This document shows positions 50,651-60,073 of a stretch of 64,000 nucleotides of DNA, piece after piece (position 1 is the stretch's first letter; every line of letters begins with the position of its first letter). A program made the translations under genes and the position numbers. The notes beneath the pieces are model-generated. The model was given only the letters and a program-made list of their open reading frames with translations, did not search any database and was not told where the DNA came from. Source of the stretch: Arthrobacter sp. SLBN-122 (GTDB lineage: Bacteria > Actinomycetota > Actinomycetes > Actinomycetales > Micrococcaceae). The stretch spans positions 1,240,001 through 1,304,000 of the forward strand of contig NZ_VFMS01000001.1 in the NCBI RefSeq assembly GCF_006715165.1, in the 5' to 3' direction.

Positions 50651-50833
50651 TGTTCCTTTCCTCGGGCTGGGTCAGGTAAAGATAGGCCTTCCCGTGTCAT
50701 CCCGATAGGGGCGGAGGGCCCCGCTGCCCCGGCTGCCTTTCCATCGTCCTGCAAGGCCAGCCCAGCCGCCGTCGGGCGACAGAACGGGCCTTGATATTGA
50801 TGCCCACCGCGGCGACGAGCGGAAGCGAGCCCC

Positions 50834-52861
50834 TTAAACCTCCGCCACCGGCGCCGCGAATTGGGCCTCGTACAACCGCGCGTAAGCGCCGCCGGCAGCC
50901 AGCAGTGAACCGTGCGTCCCCTGCTCCACGATCTGGCCGTTCTCCATCACCAGGATGAGGTCGGCATCGCGGATGGTGGACAGGCGGTGTGCAATCACAA
51001 ACGACGTCCGGTCGGACCTCAACGCACTCATCGCCTTCTGCACCAGCACCTCGGTCCGGGTATCAACCGAGGACGTCGCCTCGTCGAGAATCAAAACAGA
51101 CGGCTGCGCCAGGAACGCCCGCGCAATCGTCAGCAGCTGCTTCTCACCAGCGGACACGTTGGCGCCCTCGTCGTCCAGCACCGTGTCGTACCCCTCGGGC
51201 AGGGACTTCACGAACCGGTCCACATAGGTAGCCGTTGCCGCCTCCAGAATCTCGTCCGAAGAAGTAGTAGGCCGCCCGTACGCGATGTTGTCCCGGATGG
51301 TCCCCCCGAACAGCCACGTATCCTGCAGCACCATCCCCATCCGCGAGCGCAGGTCGTTCCGCGTCATGGTGGTGATGTCCACGCCGTCCAAGGTGATCCG
51401 ACCTGCGTCCAGCTCGTAGAACCGCATCATCAGGTTCACCAGCGTGGTCTTGCCCGCCCCCGTCGGTCCAACAATCGCCACAGTCTGCCCCGGCTCCGCC
51501 ACCAACGACAACCCACTAATCAGGGGCTTGTCCGGTGAATACGAGAACGACACATCCTCAAACACCAGCCGCCCCCGCGCAGCACCGTCCGGACTCTGAA
51601 GGGAGGCCCCCGCAGGATCCGCCGACTGCTCCTCCGTGTCCAGCAGCTCGAACACCCGCTCAGCAGAAGCCACGCCGGACTGCAGCAGGTTGGCCATGGA
51701 CCCCAGCTGCGCCAGCGGCTGCGTGAACTGCCGCGAGTACTGGATGAACGCCTGCACATCCCCCAGCTGCATCGCCCCGGACGCCACCTGGAGGCCGCCC
51801 ACGACAGCGATCCCCACGTACACCAGGTTCCCGATAAACGTCATGGCGGGCATGATCAGCCCGGATATGAACTGCGCGCCGAAGCTCGCCTCATACAGCT
51901 CAACGTTCTTCTGCCGGAACCGCTCCCCCACCTCGCGCTGCCGGCCGAACACCTTCACCAGCGCGTGCCCTGTGTAGGTCTCCTCGATCTGCCCGTTCAG
52001 CTCGCCCGTGTTCTTCCACTGCTGCACGAACAGCTTCTGCGAGCGCTTGGCAATCAGCGCAGTGATCCCCAGCGTCAGCGGAATGGTCACCAGCGCGATC
52101 AGCGCCAGCGTGGGCGACAGGATGAACATCATCACCAGCACGCCCAGCACCGTCAGCACCGACGTCACCGCCTGGCTGATGGACTGCTGCAGGCTCTGCG
52201 AAATATTGTCCACGTCGTTCGTCACCCGGCTGAGCAGCTCACCGCGCTGGATCGAGTCGAAGTACCGCAGCGGCAGCCGGTTGATCTTCGCCTCAATCTT
52301 CTCGCGCAGCCCGAACACGGTCCGCTGCACCACGCCGTTCAGCACATACGCCGTCCCCCACATGAACGCCGACCCCAGCACATACAGCACCAGCGCCCAC
52401 GTCAGCACGCTGGCCAGCGCCCCGAAATCGATCCCCGTCCCGGGCGTCAACGTCATGGCGCTGAGCATGTCCGCCTTCTGGTTCTCCCCCGCCGCCCGCA
52501 GCTGCGCAATCAGCTGCGCCTGCGTCACGCCCGGCGGCAGCTGCTTGGACACCACCCCGGCGAAAATCAGGTTGGTGCCCTCGCCCAGCAGCCGCGGCCC
52601 GATCACCTGCAGCACCACGCCCGCCACGGCCATGAACAGCACCAGGATCAGCCACGCACGCTCCGGCCGCAGGGTGGCCAGCAGCCGCTTGGCTGAGCCT
52701 TTGAAGTTCATCGCCTTCTCGGCCGGGACGTTCATCCCGGCAAAAGGACCGCCCCTTCCCGGTCCGCCGGCCGGGCGGGGAATGCGTACGACGTCGGCAC
52801 TTGCAGTTTTGGACGCAGGCCCGGCCTTGGTGCCGGCTTCACGAGTGGGTTCCGGACTCAT
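50834..52861 (-). CDS. ABC exporter half-transporter with canonical ATPase site (heterodimer subunit 2)
   Basis: 675 residues: an N-terminal acidic/basic tail of about 55 residues, six membrane helices (about 70-360), and an ATPase domain with GPTGAGKTT, VSAGEKQLLTIARAF and LILDEATSSVD. The Walker B Glu is present, but the signature is the variant SAGEK. It overlaps its partner gene by ATGA. The pair resembles the asymmetric heterodimeric exporters of the BmrCD/TM287-288 kind. Substrate likely a lipid-like or drug molecule. Confidence 0.9.
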   Translation of the reverse strand: MSPEPTREAGTKAGPASKTASADVVRIPRPAGGPGRGGPFAGMNVPAEKAMNFKGSAKRLLATLRPERAWLILVLFMAVAGVVLQVIGPRLLGEGTNLIFAGVVSKQLPPGVTQAQLIAQLRAAGENQKADMLSAMTLTPGTGIDFGALASVLTWALVLYVLGSAFMWGTAYVLNGVVQRTVFGLREKIEAKINRLPLRYFDSIQRGELLSRVTNDVDNISQSLQQSISQAVTSVLTVLGVLVMMFILSPTLALIALVTIPLTLGITALIAKRSQKLFVQQWKNTGELNGQIEETYTGHALVKVFGRQREVGERFRQKNVELYEASFGAQFISGLIMPAMTFIGNLVYVGIAVVGGLQVASGAMQLGDVQAFIQYSRQFTQPLAQLGSMANLLQSGVASAERVFELLDTEEQSADPAGASLQSPDGAARGRLVFEDVSFSYSPDKPLISGLSLVAEPGQTVAIVGPTGAGKTTLVNLMMRFYELDAGRITLDGVDITTMTRNDLRSRMGMVLQDTWLFGGTIRDNIAYGRPTTSSDEILEAATATYVDRFVKSLPEGYDTVLDDEGANVSAGEKQLLTIARAFLAQPSVLILDEATSSVDTRTEVLVQKAMSALRSDRTSFVIAHRLSTIRDADLILVMENGQIVEQGTHGSLLAAGGAYARLYEAQFAAPVAEV

Positions 52862-54636
52862 ACCGTCTCCTCCGCTGCGAGCTGGGACGAGACAATCTCG
52901 CGGTACGTCTCTGACGTCTCCAGCAGCTCATGGTGCGTTCCGTGCGCAACGATCCTGCCGTCGTCGAGCACCAAAATCCGGTCCGCATCCACGATGCTGG
53001 ACACGCGCTGGGCGATGATCACCAGCGTGGCGCCGGCGGTGCTGCGCTTCAGGGCCTGGCGCAACCGGGCATCGGTGCCCGTGTCCAGGGACGAAAACGA
53101 ATCGTCAAAGATGTAGAGCTCGGGCCGCTTCACCAGGGCCCGGGCGATGGCCAGCCGCTGCCGCTGACCGCCGGAGACGTTGGTGCCGCCCTGCGAGATG
53201 GCCGCGTCCAGCCCTTCCTCCATCTCCTCCACGAAGTCCCGGGCCTGCGCGATCTCCAGCGCGCTCCACAGCTCGTCCTCCGTGGCGTCCGGATTCCCGT
53301 ACAGCAGGTTGCTCCGCACCGTACCGGAGAACAGGTACGGCCGCTGCGGCACCAGGCCGATGTGCCCCCAGAGCAGGTCCGGATCCAGCTCGCGGATGTC
53401 CACGCCGTCGATCAGCACCGCCCCGGAGGTGACGTCGAAAAGCCGCGGCATCAGGTTCACCAGAGTGGTCTTGCCGGACCCGGTGCTGCCGATGATAGCC
53501 GTGGTCTGGCCCGCCTTGGCGGTGAAGCTGATTCCGGACAGGACGGGCTGGTCGGCACCCGGGTAAGCGAATCCGACGTCGCGCATCTCCAGCTCGCCGC
53601 GCCGCTTCCCGCCTGCGAGGGCCGCGCTGGTGACCGGGTTCTCGGGCGGCCGGACGCTGGACTCGGTACCCAGCACCTCGCCGATCCGGTCCGCGGACAC
53701 CGACGCGCGCGGGATCATCACGGCCATGAAGGTGGCCATCATGACGGACATCAGGATCTGCATCAGGTAGCTCAGGAACGCGATCAGGGTGCCCACCTGC
53801 ATGGACCCGTCCTCGATCCGGAACGACCCAAACCAGATCACCGCCACGCTGGAGACGTTCAGGACCAGCATGACCACGGGGAACATGAGCGCCATCAGGC
53901 GGCCGGCGCGCAGGGCAACGTCCGTGACGTCGGTGTTGGCGCGGGCGAAGCGGGCCGTTTCCATGTCCTCGCGCACGAATGCCCGCACCACGCGGATGCC
54001 GGTGAGCTGCTCACGCAGGACACGGTTCACGGTGTCGATCCGGGCCTGCATCTTGCGGAACAGCGGCACCATGCGCGTGACGATCAGGCCGACGGCGATC
54101 AGCAGCACCGGGACGCACACGGCAATGAGCCAGGACAGCTGGGCGTCCTGCCGGATGGCCATGATCACCCCGCCGATGCTGAGCATGGGCGCGGCAACCA
54201 TCAAGGTGGCGGACATCAGCACCAGCTGCTGGACCTGCTGGACGTCGTTGGTGGACCTGGTGATCAGGCTGGGGGCGCCGAAGCGCGTGACCTCCTGCTC
54301 GGAGAACTCTCCCACCCGTTCAAAGATGGCGCCGCGCAGGTCGCGGCCCAGGCCCATGGCGGCCTTGGCGCCGAAGTACACGGCGATGACGGCGCACACG
54401 ATCTGGGCCAGCGTGATGAGCAGCATGAAGCTGCCCGTGGACATGATGTAACCGGTATCGCCCCTGGCCACACCCTGGTCAATGATGTCCGCGTTCAACG
54501 TGGGCAGGTACAGCGACGCGATGGACTGCGCCAGCTGGAAAACCACGACGGCGGCGAGCAGCGGCCGGTGCGGCCGCAGGTATTCGACGAGCAACTTCCA
54601 GAGCAAGGCCGGGCTCCAACCTGACGGAGTGTCCAC
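52858..54636 (-). CDS. ABC exporter half-transporter with degenerate ATPase site (heterodimer subunit 1)
   Basis: 592 residues: six membrane helices then an ATPase domain with GSTGSGKTTL and a standard VSGGQRQRLAIARAL signature. Walker B reads YIFDDSFSSLD, so the catalytic Glu is replaced by Asp. That is the mark of the inactive site in heterodimeric exporters. The GTG start at 54636 has no Shine-Dalgarno. It is upstream of, and co-translated with, the second subunit. Confidence 0.9.
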   Translation of the reverse strand: MDTPSGWSPALLWKLLVEYLRPHRPLLAAVVVFQLAQSIASLYLPTLNADIIDQGVARGDTGYIMSTGSFMLLITLAQIVCAVIAVYFGAKAAMGLGRDLRGAIFERVGEFSEQEVTRFGAPSLITRSTNDVQQVQQLVLMSATLMVAAPMLSIGGVIMAIRQDAQLSWLIAVCVPVLLIAVGLIVTRMVPLFRKMQARIDTVNRVLREQLTGIRVVRAFVREDMETARFARANTDVTDVALRAGRLMALMFPVVMLVLNVSSVAVIWFGSFRIEDGSMQVGTLIAFLSYLMQILMSVMMATFMAVMIPRASVSADRIGEVLGTESSVRPPENPVTSAALAGGKRRGELEMRDVGFAYPGADQPVLSGISFTAKAGQTTAIIGSTGSGKTTLVNLMPRLFDVTSGAVLIDGVDIRELDPDLLWGHIGLVPQRPYLFSGTVRSNLLYGNPDATEDELWSALEIAQARDFVEEMEEGLDAAISQGGTNVSGGQRQRLAIARALVKRPELYIFDDSFSSLDTGTDARLRQALKRSTAGATLVIIAQRVSSIVDADRILVLDDGRIVAHGTHHELLETSETYREIVSSQLAAEETV

Positions 54637-54733
54637 AAACGTGTGGTGCGAAGGTCAGTGTACGTCCGGAAACTGGCACTTAACCGGGGTTTTTGCAGGA
54701 AGTTGCCCGGTTCTCTTACGGCGTACGTCTGTC

Positions 54734-55684
54734 CTACGCATGCCGCGCGTCGAACCGCCGCCTGTAGTCCGTGGGGGTGGTGGAAAAGGCGGCTGCGAAG
54801 TTCTGGCGCAGGGTGACAGCGTTGCCGAATCCGCAGTCGGCGGAGATCTGTTCGATCGAAAGGTCCGTGGTTTCGAGCAGCCCCCGGGCTGCGTCCAGGC
54901 GGCGGGCGCGGATCCAGGCGGCCGGAGTGGTCCCGGTTGCTGCCCGGAAGGCGCGGACAAATGTGCGGCGGCTCAGGTGCGCCTGGGCCGCCAGCCGGTC
55001 GATGGTCAGCGGCTCCCCCAGGCGGGCCAGCGCCCATTCAAGCAGGCGCGAAATCGGGTCGTCACTTGAGCGCGCCGGCACCGGATGCTCGATGTACTGC
55101 GCCTGTCCGCCCTGCCGGTGCGGCGCGATGACCAGGCTGCGGGCCACCTGGTTGGCTGCCTCCGCCCCCAGGCGGGCCCGCACGACATGCAGGCAGGCAT
55201 CCAGCGCCGAAGCAGTGCCGGCGGAGGTGAGCACATCACCGTGGTCGATGTAGAGGACAGACTGGTCCAGCGGGACATCCGGGTGCCGCGCAGCAAGGGA
55301 GTCGAACGCCTGCCAGTGCGTGACGGCCGGACGCCCGGCGAGCAGTCCGGCGTCGGCCACGGGGATCGCGCCAAGGCACAAACCCAGAATGGGTGCCTCG
55401 CGCCCGTGTGCCTCCTGGAGCACCTGCCGCAGCGAATTGCCCAGCATTCGCCCGTCGTCGAACCATGAAGGCACCACCACGATGTCCGCTTCCTTTGCGG
55501 CCGCCGGTCCTTCCATCTCCCCCAGCCGGTATCCCTCAGCGGTGGTGATCCCGCCTTCCTGGTCGGAAAAAAGAACCGTCGTCCAGCCGGCAAGGCCCTG
55601 CCGCGCCACCTCATCGAAAACCATCTGTGGCACGGAGAGGTGGAACATCGTCACCCCGTCGAAGGCATACACGGCGATCCTCAT
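54734..55684 (-). CDS. GlxA-type AraC transcriptional regulator with DJ-1/PfpI domain
   Basis: 316 residues: a DJ-1/PfpI-like N-terminal domain (about 1-180; RIAVYAFDGVTMFHL, LGLCLGAIPVADAGL with the Cys in CLGA) and a C-terminal AraC helix-turn-helix pair (from about 220; RLAAQAHLSRRTFVRAFR, ADCGFGNAVTLRQNF). ATG at 55684 with GGGGAGGGG before it. It is divergent from the cysteine hydrolase at 55821, its likely target, and next to the exporter operon on the same strand. Confidence 0.88.
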   Translation of the reverse strand: MRIAVYAFDGVTMFHLSVPQMVFDEVARQGLAGWTTVLFSDQEGGITTAEGYRLGEMEGPAAAKEADIVVVPSWFDDGRMLGNSLRQVLQEAHGREAPILGLCLGAIPVADAGLLAGRPAVTHWQAFDSLAARHPDVPLDQSVLYIDHGDVLTSAGTASALDACLHVVRARLGAEAANQVARSLVIAPHRQGGQAQYIEHPVPARSSDDPISRLLEWALARLGEPLTIDRLAAQAHLSRRTFVRAFRAATGTTPAAWIRARRLDAARGLLETTDLSIEQISADCGFGNAVTLRQNFAAAFSTTPTDYRRRFDARHA

Positions 55685-55820
55685 GGCACCCCTCCCCGTA
55701 CTTTTGGCCCGAATCCATCGTACGTTCGCCTTCGTGCCACTGTTGACCTGCATCGGGAACGGGAAGAGTGGAACGGCCGCCAACCGGCAGCCGAATCAAA
55801 CGCCAGGGAGAACCAAGACC

Positions 55821-56459
55821 ATGAGCAGCCCCCGCCGCGCCCTCATCCTCATCGATGTGCAGCAGCAGTACTTCAGCGGCCCCCTCGAAATCCAGTACCC
55901 GCCGCACCAGGAGTCCCTGCCCACAATCGCCAAAGCGGTGGACGCCGCCACGGCCGCCGGCATTCCCATCGCCGTGATCCAGCACTCCGCGGGCGAAGGC
56001 GCGCCGGTGTTTGCTCCCGGCACACCTGCCTTCGAGCTGCACCCCGAGATCGAACGCCGCAGGACCGGCGAATGGAAGTCGCTGGTCAAGCAGTACGGCT
56101 CGGTATACGCCGGTACGGACCTTGCCGAGTGGCTGCGGAAGCACGACGTCGACACGGTCACCTTGGTGGGCTACATGACCAACAACTGCGTGCTCGCCTC
56201 CGCCGTGGAGGCAGAGTTCCTCGGCTTCAGCACCGAAGTCCTCTCCGATGCCACGGGTGCCATCAACCTCGCCAATGACGCAGGTTCCGCCGACGCAAAA
56301 ACAGTGCACACCACGCTGCTCGCGCTGCTGAACTCGAACTGGGCAGCAGTGGCTGACACCGACACCTGGGCCAACGCCCTGAGTGCGCAGCAGCCACTCA
56401 CCGGCAGTGACCTCGGCAGCTCCGCCGTGGCCGGACTGGAACTGGTTCCGCAAACCTAG
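55821..56459 (+). CDS. Isochorismatase-family cysteine hydrolase
   Basis: 212 residues: ALILIDVQQQYFSG (Asp), SLVKQYGS (Lys) and VGYMTNNCVLASA (nucleophilic Cys) complete the Asp-Lys-Cys triad. Members cleave isochorismate, nicotinamide, N-carbamoyl compounds and others; this one has a nicotinamidase-like spacing but lacks clear metal ligands in my reading. Divergent from the GlxA-type regulator. CAGGGAG precedes the ATG. Confidence 0.86.
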   Translation: MSSPRRALILIDVQQQYFSGPLEIQYPPHQESLPTIAKAVDAATAAGIPIAVIQHSAGEGAPVFAPGTPAFELHPEIERRRTGEWKSLVKQYGSVYAGTDLAEWLRKHDVDTVTLVGYMTNNCVLASAVEAEFLGFSTEVLSDATGAINLANDAGSADAKTVHTTLLALLNSNWAAVADTDTWANALSAQQPLTGSDLGSSAVAGLELVPQT

Positions 56460-56470
56460 CCAGCGTCCCC

Positions 56471-56502
56471 GGCTTCCCGCCTGCCCTTCCCGGCGGGAAG
56501 CC
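56471..56502 (+). terminator. Hairpin after the cysteine hydrolase
   Basis: GGCTTCCCGCC (56471-56481) and GGCGGGAAGCC (56492-56502) around a ten-base loop, 11 bases after the stop. No clear T-run. It could be a terminator or a leader element of the SMR genes. Confidence 0.55.
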
Positions 56503-56574
56503 CGGGAACACCGGCAGCAATCGCGGCGTTGCATCCACGGGAACCAGCCCAAACGAATGTCAAGGACTTTTTGG

Positions 56575-56931
56575 ATGAAGTGGATTTTTCTCGCCGGCGC
56601 CATCCTGAGTGAGGTGACAGCCTCCCTCTCATTGAAAGCGGCCCTGGATAATCCTGCGCTCTTCATCGTGGTGGTTCTCGGCTATTCCGCCTCCTTTGCA
56701 TTCCTCGCCGGAGTCCTCCGCAAAGGCCTGGGCCTCGGTGTTGCCTACGGCATCTGGGCTGCCCTGGGGGTGACACTCACCGTGCTGCTGGCGGCCCTCA
56801 TCTTCGGCGAAGCGCTGACGCCGGTGATGATGATCGGCGTCGCCATGGTGATCGGCGGTGTGCTCTGCGTTGAACTCGGATCGCGCAAGGAGCCGGCGGA
56901 GGAACCTGCCAAAGAAATGGTCAACTCATGA
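56575..56931 (+). CDS. SMR family multidrug efflux subunit, first of a pair
   Basis: 118 residues, four membrane helices. The coupling Glu is in LAGAILSEVTASL (about residue 12), with GLGLGVAYGIWAA as helix 3. It has a longer acidic C-terminal tail (RKEPAEEPAKE) than its partner. The ATG at 56575 follows AAGGA. An upstream in-frame ATG at 56557 adds six residues. It overlaps the second gene by ATGA, as in obligate heterodimeric SMR pairs. Confidence 0.87.
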   Translation: MKWIFLAGAILSEVTASLSLKAALDNPALFIVVVLGYSASFAFLAGVLRKGLGLGVAYGIWAALGVTLTVLLAALIFGEALTPVMMIGVAMVIGGVLCVELGSRKEPAEEPAKEMVNS

Positions 56932-57248
56932 TGTGGCTGCTGCTGGCAGCGGCAATCCTCACTGAAGTCAGCGCCACCCTCCTCCTGCGGGTCGCTTCCA
57001 CCGGTAAGCGGCGCTGGTACGTACCGGTCGGCGTCGGCTATGTCCTGGCGTTCACGCTCCTCACGCTGACCCTGGACCAGGGCATGAGCCTCGGCGTTGC
57101 CTACGGCATCTGGGCCGCAGCCGGCGTCGCACTCACTGCCCTGGCCAGCCGCGTCTTCTTCAAGGAGGCCATCACCCCCGTCATGATGCTCGGCCTCGTA
57201 CTCATCATCGGCGGCGTCCTGCTCATCGAACTGGGCACAGTGCACTAA
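56928..57248 (+). CDS. SMR family multidrug efflux subunit, second of a pair
   Basis: 106 residues, four membrane helices. Coupling Glu in LAAAILTEVSATLLLR (about residue 13) and GMSLGVAYGIWAA as helix 3, with the same GVAYGIWAA loop as its partner. The two probably assemble in opposite orientations as a cation/H+ antiporter. Charge bias was not computed here. It ends 143 bases before the LacI gene. Confidence 0.87.
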   Translation: MMWLLLAAAILTEVSATLLLRVASTGKRRWYVPVGVGYVLAFTLLTLTLDQGMSLGVAYGIWAAAGVALTALASRVFFKEAITPVMMLGLVLIIGGVLLIELGTVH

Positions 57249-57312
57249 AGGAGGCACCCAGACGTCAGGACAGTCAAGCGCCGCCTTAACCTCCGGGCTG
57301 GCCGTGAGAGCA

Positions 57313-57330
57313 TGATAACGATCCCAAAAA
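57313..57330 (+). promoter_or_regulatory. Operator-like site 1 of the LacI-Hyu cluster
   Basis: TGATAACGATCCCAAAAA, 62 bases before the LacI GTG. It shares 17 of 18 bases with the site at 63947-63964 and 13 of 18 with that at 59991-60008. The centre carries the CG of LacI-family sites. Confidence 0.65.
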
Positions 57331-57391
57331 CGGGTGTATTGAGTCGGCAACCGCGGACGCAGCGCTGAAACTTCCTGAGGAGGGGAACCCC

Positions 57392-58483
57392 GTGAGCCAA
57401 CCGCCGCTTCCTCCAGCCACCATTATCGACGTCGCATTGAAGGCAGGCGTTTCGAAGTCAACTGCCGCCAGGGCGCTGGCTCGGTACGGATCGGTCAGCC
57501 CGAAGACAAGGGAACGGGTGCAGAAAGCGGCGGATGAACTGGGTTACCAGCCCAACGCCCTTGCCCGCAGCATGATCACTGGGCGAACGCGGACCATTGG
57601 CGTGGTGATACCCGATGTGGGAAACCACTTCTTCGCCGTCGCGATGAGGGGAATTTCCACTGCGGCGCGCGACGCAGGTTATGAGGTCCTGCTGAGTAGT
57701 ACCGAGGGCGATCTGGCGCTGGAGCGCCGCGCCGTTGAACTTCTCGCTGGTAAACGGGTAGACGGCATTGTCATTGCGCCTGTTTCCACAGAGGAAACAG
57801 AGCACCTGGAAAGACTGGAGAGCCAGGGTATTGCAGTGACCTTGCTAGATCGCCCGGCCCCTAAAGTCAAGGCTGCTTCCTACATCTCGGTGAATCACGT
57901 GGAGGCTTCCAGTCTTGCCGTTAATCACCTGATTGACCTTGGACACCGCGACATCGGGATAGTCACCGAGGCGCTGATGCCGGAGGGATGGCAGGCATCT
58001 GTCCCTGAGGAGGGCAAGAAGTTGCGGCCCAGCGCGGCACGTCTCCTCGGATATGTGAATGCACTCCAGAGCGCGGGAATTCGGTACCGGGACGAGTACG
58101 TCGCGCACAGCGCCTATGCAAAGGCTGCGGCCTACCAGGCTACCCGGCGGTTGATAAGGGATAACCCCGGGCTGACCGCGATCTACTGCACGGACAGTGA
58201 ACTGAGCGCAGGGGCCTTCGCGGCCCTGCAGGATCTGGAGATCGCGTGCCCGAAAGATATGTCCTTGATCGGATTCGACGACCAGGAATGGGCCACTCTG
58301 GTCCGCCCCAAGCTGACGGTTGTGGACCAGCCCAGCCACCAGCTGGGGATGGCGGCCACCAACGAACTGCTGCTGGCTATAGGTGCGCCCCAGGACCGGC
58401 GGGGAGACCGGACGCTGAGCGGACGCCTCATCGTGAGGGACTCTACCGCCAGGCCCCGCACACCATTGGCAGCGGATCGCTGA
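57392..58483 (+). CDS. LacI family transcriptional regulator
   Basis: 363 residues: an N-terminal helix-turn-helix with the hinge (TIIDVALKAGVSKSTAARAL, about 12-31, then NALARSMITGRTRTIGVVIP) and a periplasmic-binding-type effector domain (about 70-340). The GTG at 57392 has GAGGAGGGG before it. It is next to, and likely controls, the MHS transporter and HyuAB operons and itself, through a shared 18-bp motif. The effector is unknown; a ring amide or its product is expected. Confidence 0.9.
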   Translation: MSQPPLPPATIIDVALKAGVSKSTAARALARYGSVSPKTRERVQKAADELGYQPNALARSMITGRTRTIGVVIPDVGNHFFAVAMRGISTAARDAGYEVLLSSTEGDLALERRAVELLAGKRVDGIVIAPVSTEETEHLERLESQGIAVTLLDRPAPKVKAASYISVNHVEASSLAVNHLIDLGHRDIGIVTEALMPEGWQASVPEEGKKLRPSAARLLGYVNALQSAGIRYRDEYVAHSAYAKAAAYQATRRLIRDNPGLTAIYCTDSELSAGAFAALQDLEIACPKDMSLIGFDDQEWATLVRPKLTVVDQPSHQLGMAATNELLLAIGAPQDRRGDRTLSGRLIVRDSTARPRTPLAADR

Positions 58484-58508
58484 AGCTTTCTGGGGTGAGC
58501 AGGGGAAA

Positions 58509-58539
58509 GGCCGGGACGGGCAAATGCCTCGTCCCGGCC
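58509..58539. terminator. Hairpin between convergent LacI and MHS transporter genes
   Basis: GGCCGGGACG (58509-58518) pairs with CGTCCCGGCC (58530-58539); the inner bases also pair as GGC-AAAT-GCC. It can serve both directions. Confidence 0.7.
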
Positions 58540-58549
58540 AAACTCCTGA

Positions 58550-59890
58550 TCAGGCCGTAACTGCTACCTCCGTTTTGGCAGGCAGCACCCGGTGGAGTGC
58601 AGCGGGGAGGGCGAAGATCGCCACGCAGATCGACACCACGCATGCGGCTGTCGTGTACCAGCCGAACGAGACATTGGACCCGGTGACCGAGAAGAGCCAT
58701 ACGGCGACGAGTCCTGCGGTGGCTCCGATCACGGAGGTGCCGATGTTGAAGTTCAGGGCTGCAGCCGTTGCCCTCACTTCCGGTGGGAAGCTGAGCACGT
58801 AGGCCACGCTCAATGGCGCCGCGACAAGGTTGTTGATGAGGGTGAAGACGATGACCGCGGCGGTGGCCAGCAGGATGGACTTGTTGCTGATGGCGTAGAA
58901 GGCCGGCACGGTCAGGGCGACGAAGAGTCCGTATCCGGTCAGCAGTACACGCCGGGCACCGTACTTGTCCGAGAGCTGTCCACCCCAGATGCTGGTGATG
59001 GGTCCAACGAGGTAGGTCAGCATTGAGGCCAGTAGCGCCTGGGACGCCGGGAAGCCTGCGGTGATCAGAGCTGTGACGAAGTACGCCTGGATGGTGTAGG
59101 AGCCAATCCGCTGCCCGGCGCCCAGGCCGATAGCCTTCAGCATGTCTCGCCAGTACAGCCGCAACGCGGTGCGCAGCGGGGTCTGCTTGACCTTTTCGGC
59201 TGCGACTGTCCGGACCACTTCTTGGAATTCGGGGGTCTCACTGAGGTGGTTGCGCATGTAGACGCCGATGAGGGCAATGGGGATCGAGAGCAGGAAGGGG
59301 ATGCGCCATCCCCATGAGGTGAAGACGTCTCCCGGCATGGCGACGCTGAGGACATAAGCCAGCCCTGCCGCAAGGAAGGAACCCACGGAAGCGGTGGAAT
59401 TCAGCACCCCGGCGATGAAGTTGGGCCGGCGGCCCCGTTCATGTTCGAAGAGGAAGTTTGCCGCCGTCGTGTATTCAACGCTGGCTCCGATTCCCTGAAG
59501 GAGCCGGGAGAGCAGCAACAGAACGGGTGCTGTGACGCCAATGGCAGCGTAAGTCGGCAGGAAACCAATCCCTGCCGTCCCGATGCTCATCAGGGCGATG
59601 GTCAGGATCAGCACGAATTTCCGTCCCTTGATGTCGCCCAGCGGCCCCAGGATGATGCCACCGAGGGGGCGGATGGCGTAGGAAAGGACGACGCCGACGT
59701 ACACGGCCAGGAGGGCGACGGTGGGATCGCCGGAGGGAAAGAACTGGGTGGCGATGATAGCTGCCAGGGTTCCATAGAGCGTGAAGTCGTAATATTCGAC
59801 CACGTTTCCCAGCATTGTGGAGGCGAAGATCCGCCGCCGGGCTGCCGGTGCCGCCAACAGGTCGGTGTCCGGCGTCTTGTTATCAGACAT
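58550..59890 (-). CDS. MHS-family MFS transporter
   Basis: 446 residues, 12 membrane helices. MHS markers: TMLGNVVEYYDFTLYGTLAA, RPLGGIILGPLGDIKGRKF (split by the GD.KGR motif) and LLQGIGASVEYTTAANF. The ATG has AAGGAAG before it. An operator-like site lies about 100 bases upstream. It lies between the LacI gene and the HyuAB operon and probably imports the ring-containing substrate or a related acid. Confidence 0.87.
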   Translation of the reverse strand: MSDNKTPDTDLLAAPAARRRIFASTMLGNVVEYYDFTLYGTLAAIIATQFFPSGDPTVALLAVYVGVVLSYAIRPLGGIILGPLGDIKGRKFVLILTIALMSIGTAGIGFLPTYAAIGVTAPVLLLLSRLLQGIGASVEYTTAANFLFEHERGRRPNFIAGVLNSTASVGSFLAAGLAYVLSVAMPGDVFTSWGWRIPFLLSIPIALIGVYMRNHLSETPEFQEVVRTVAAEKVKQTPLRTALRLYWRDMLKAIGLGAGQRIGSYTIQAYFVTALITAGFPASQALLASMLTYLVGPITSIWGGQLSDKYGARRVLLTGYGLFVALTVPAFYAISNKSILLATAAVIVFTLINNLVAAPLSVAYVLSFPPEVRATAAALNFNIGTSVIGATAGLVAVWLFSVTGSNVSFGWYTTAACVVSICVAIFALPAALHRVLPAKTEVAVTA

Positions 59891-59990
59891 GATTCTTCCT
59901 TTGGGTGAAGGCTGAGCCTCGAGGCGTCAGCGGGGGACTTTCGGCACAGCGTCTTTGCCGGGCCGAAAGCCGACTGTTACGGGAAACAAA

Positions 59991-60008
59991 AATTTGCGAG
60001 CGTTTTCA
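59991..60008 (-). promoter_or_regulatory. Operator-like site 2 of the LacI-Hyu cluster
   Basis: On the minus strand TGAAAACGCTCGCAAATT; it keeps TGA.AACG.TC.CAAA of the other two sites. It is upstream of the MHS transporter gene. Confidence 0.5.
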
Positions 60009-60014
60009 GTTGAA

Positions 60015-60064
60015 GTGCCGGGCCGCCGGCGGGCTGCTGCGCCGCCCACCGGCGGCCCTGGCAC
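60015..60064 (-). terminator. Terminator of the HyuA-HyuB operon
   Basis: GGGCCGCCGG (60020-60029) pairs with CCGGCGGCCC (60049-60058), and GTGCC/GGCAC extend the stem with one bulge. It begins ten bases after the HyuB stop. Confidence 0.7.
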
Positions 60065-60073
60065 GATTCCTGG

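Noticed and set aside
56503..56574. A guanidine riboswitch before the SMR pair
   Set aside because: SMR pairs are often guanidine-controlled, but I could not find the paired ACGR-loop hairpins or other known guanidine-riboswitch consensus in the short gap, only one GC-rich hairpin upstream.
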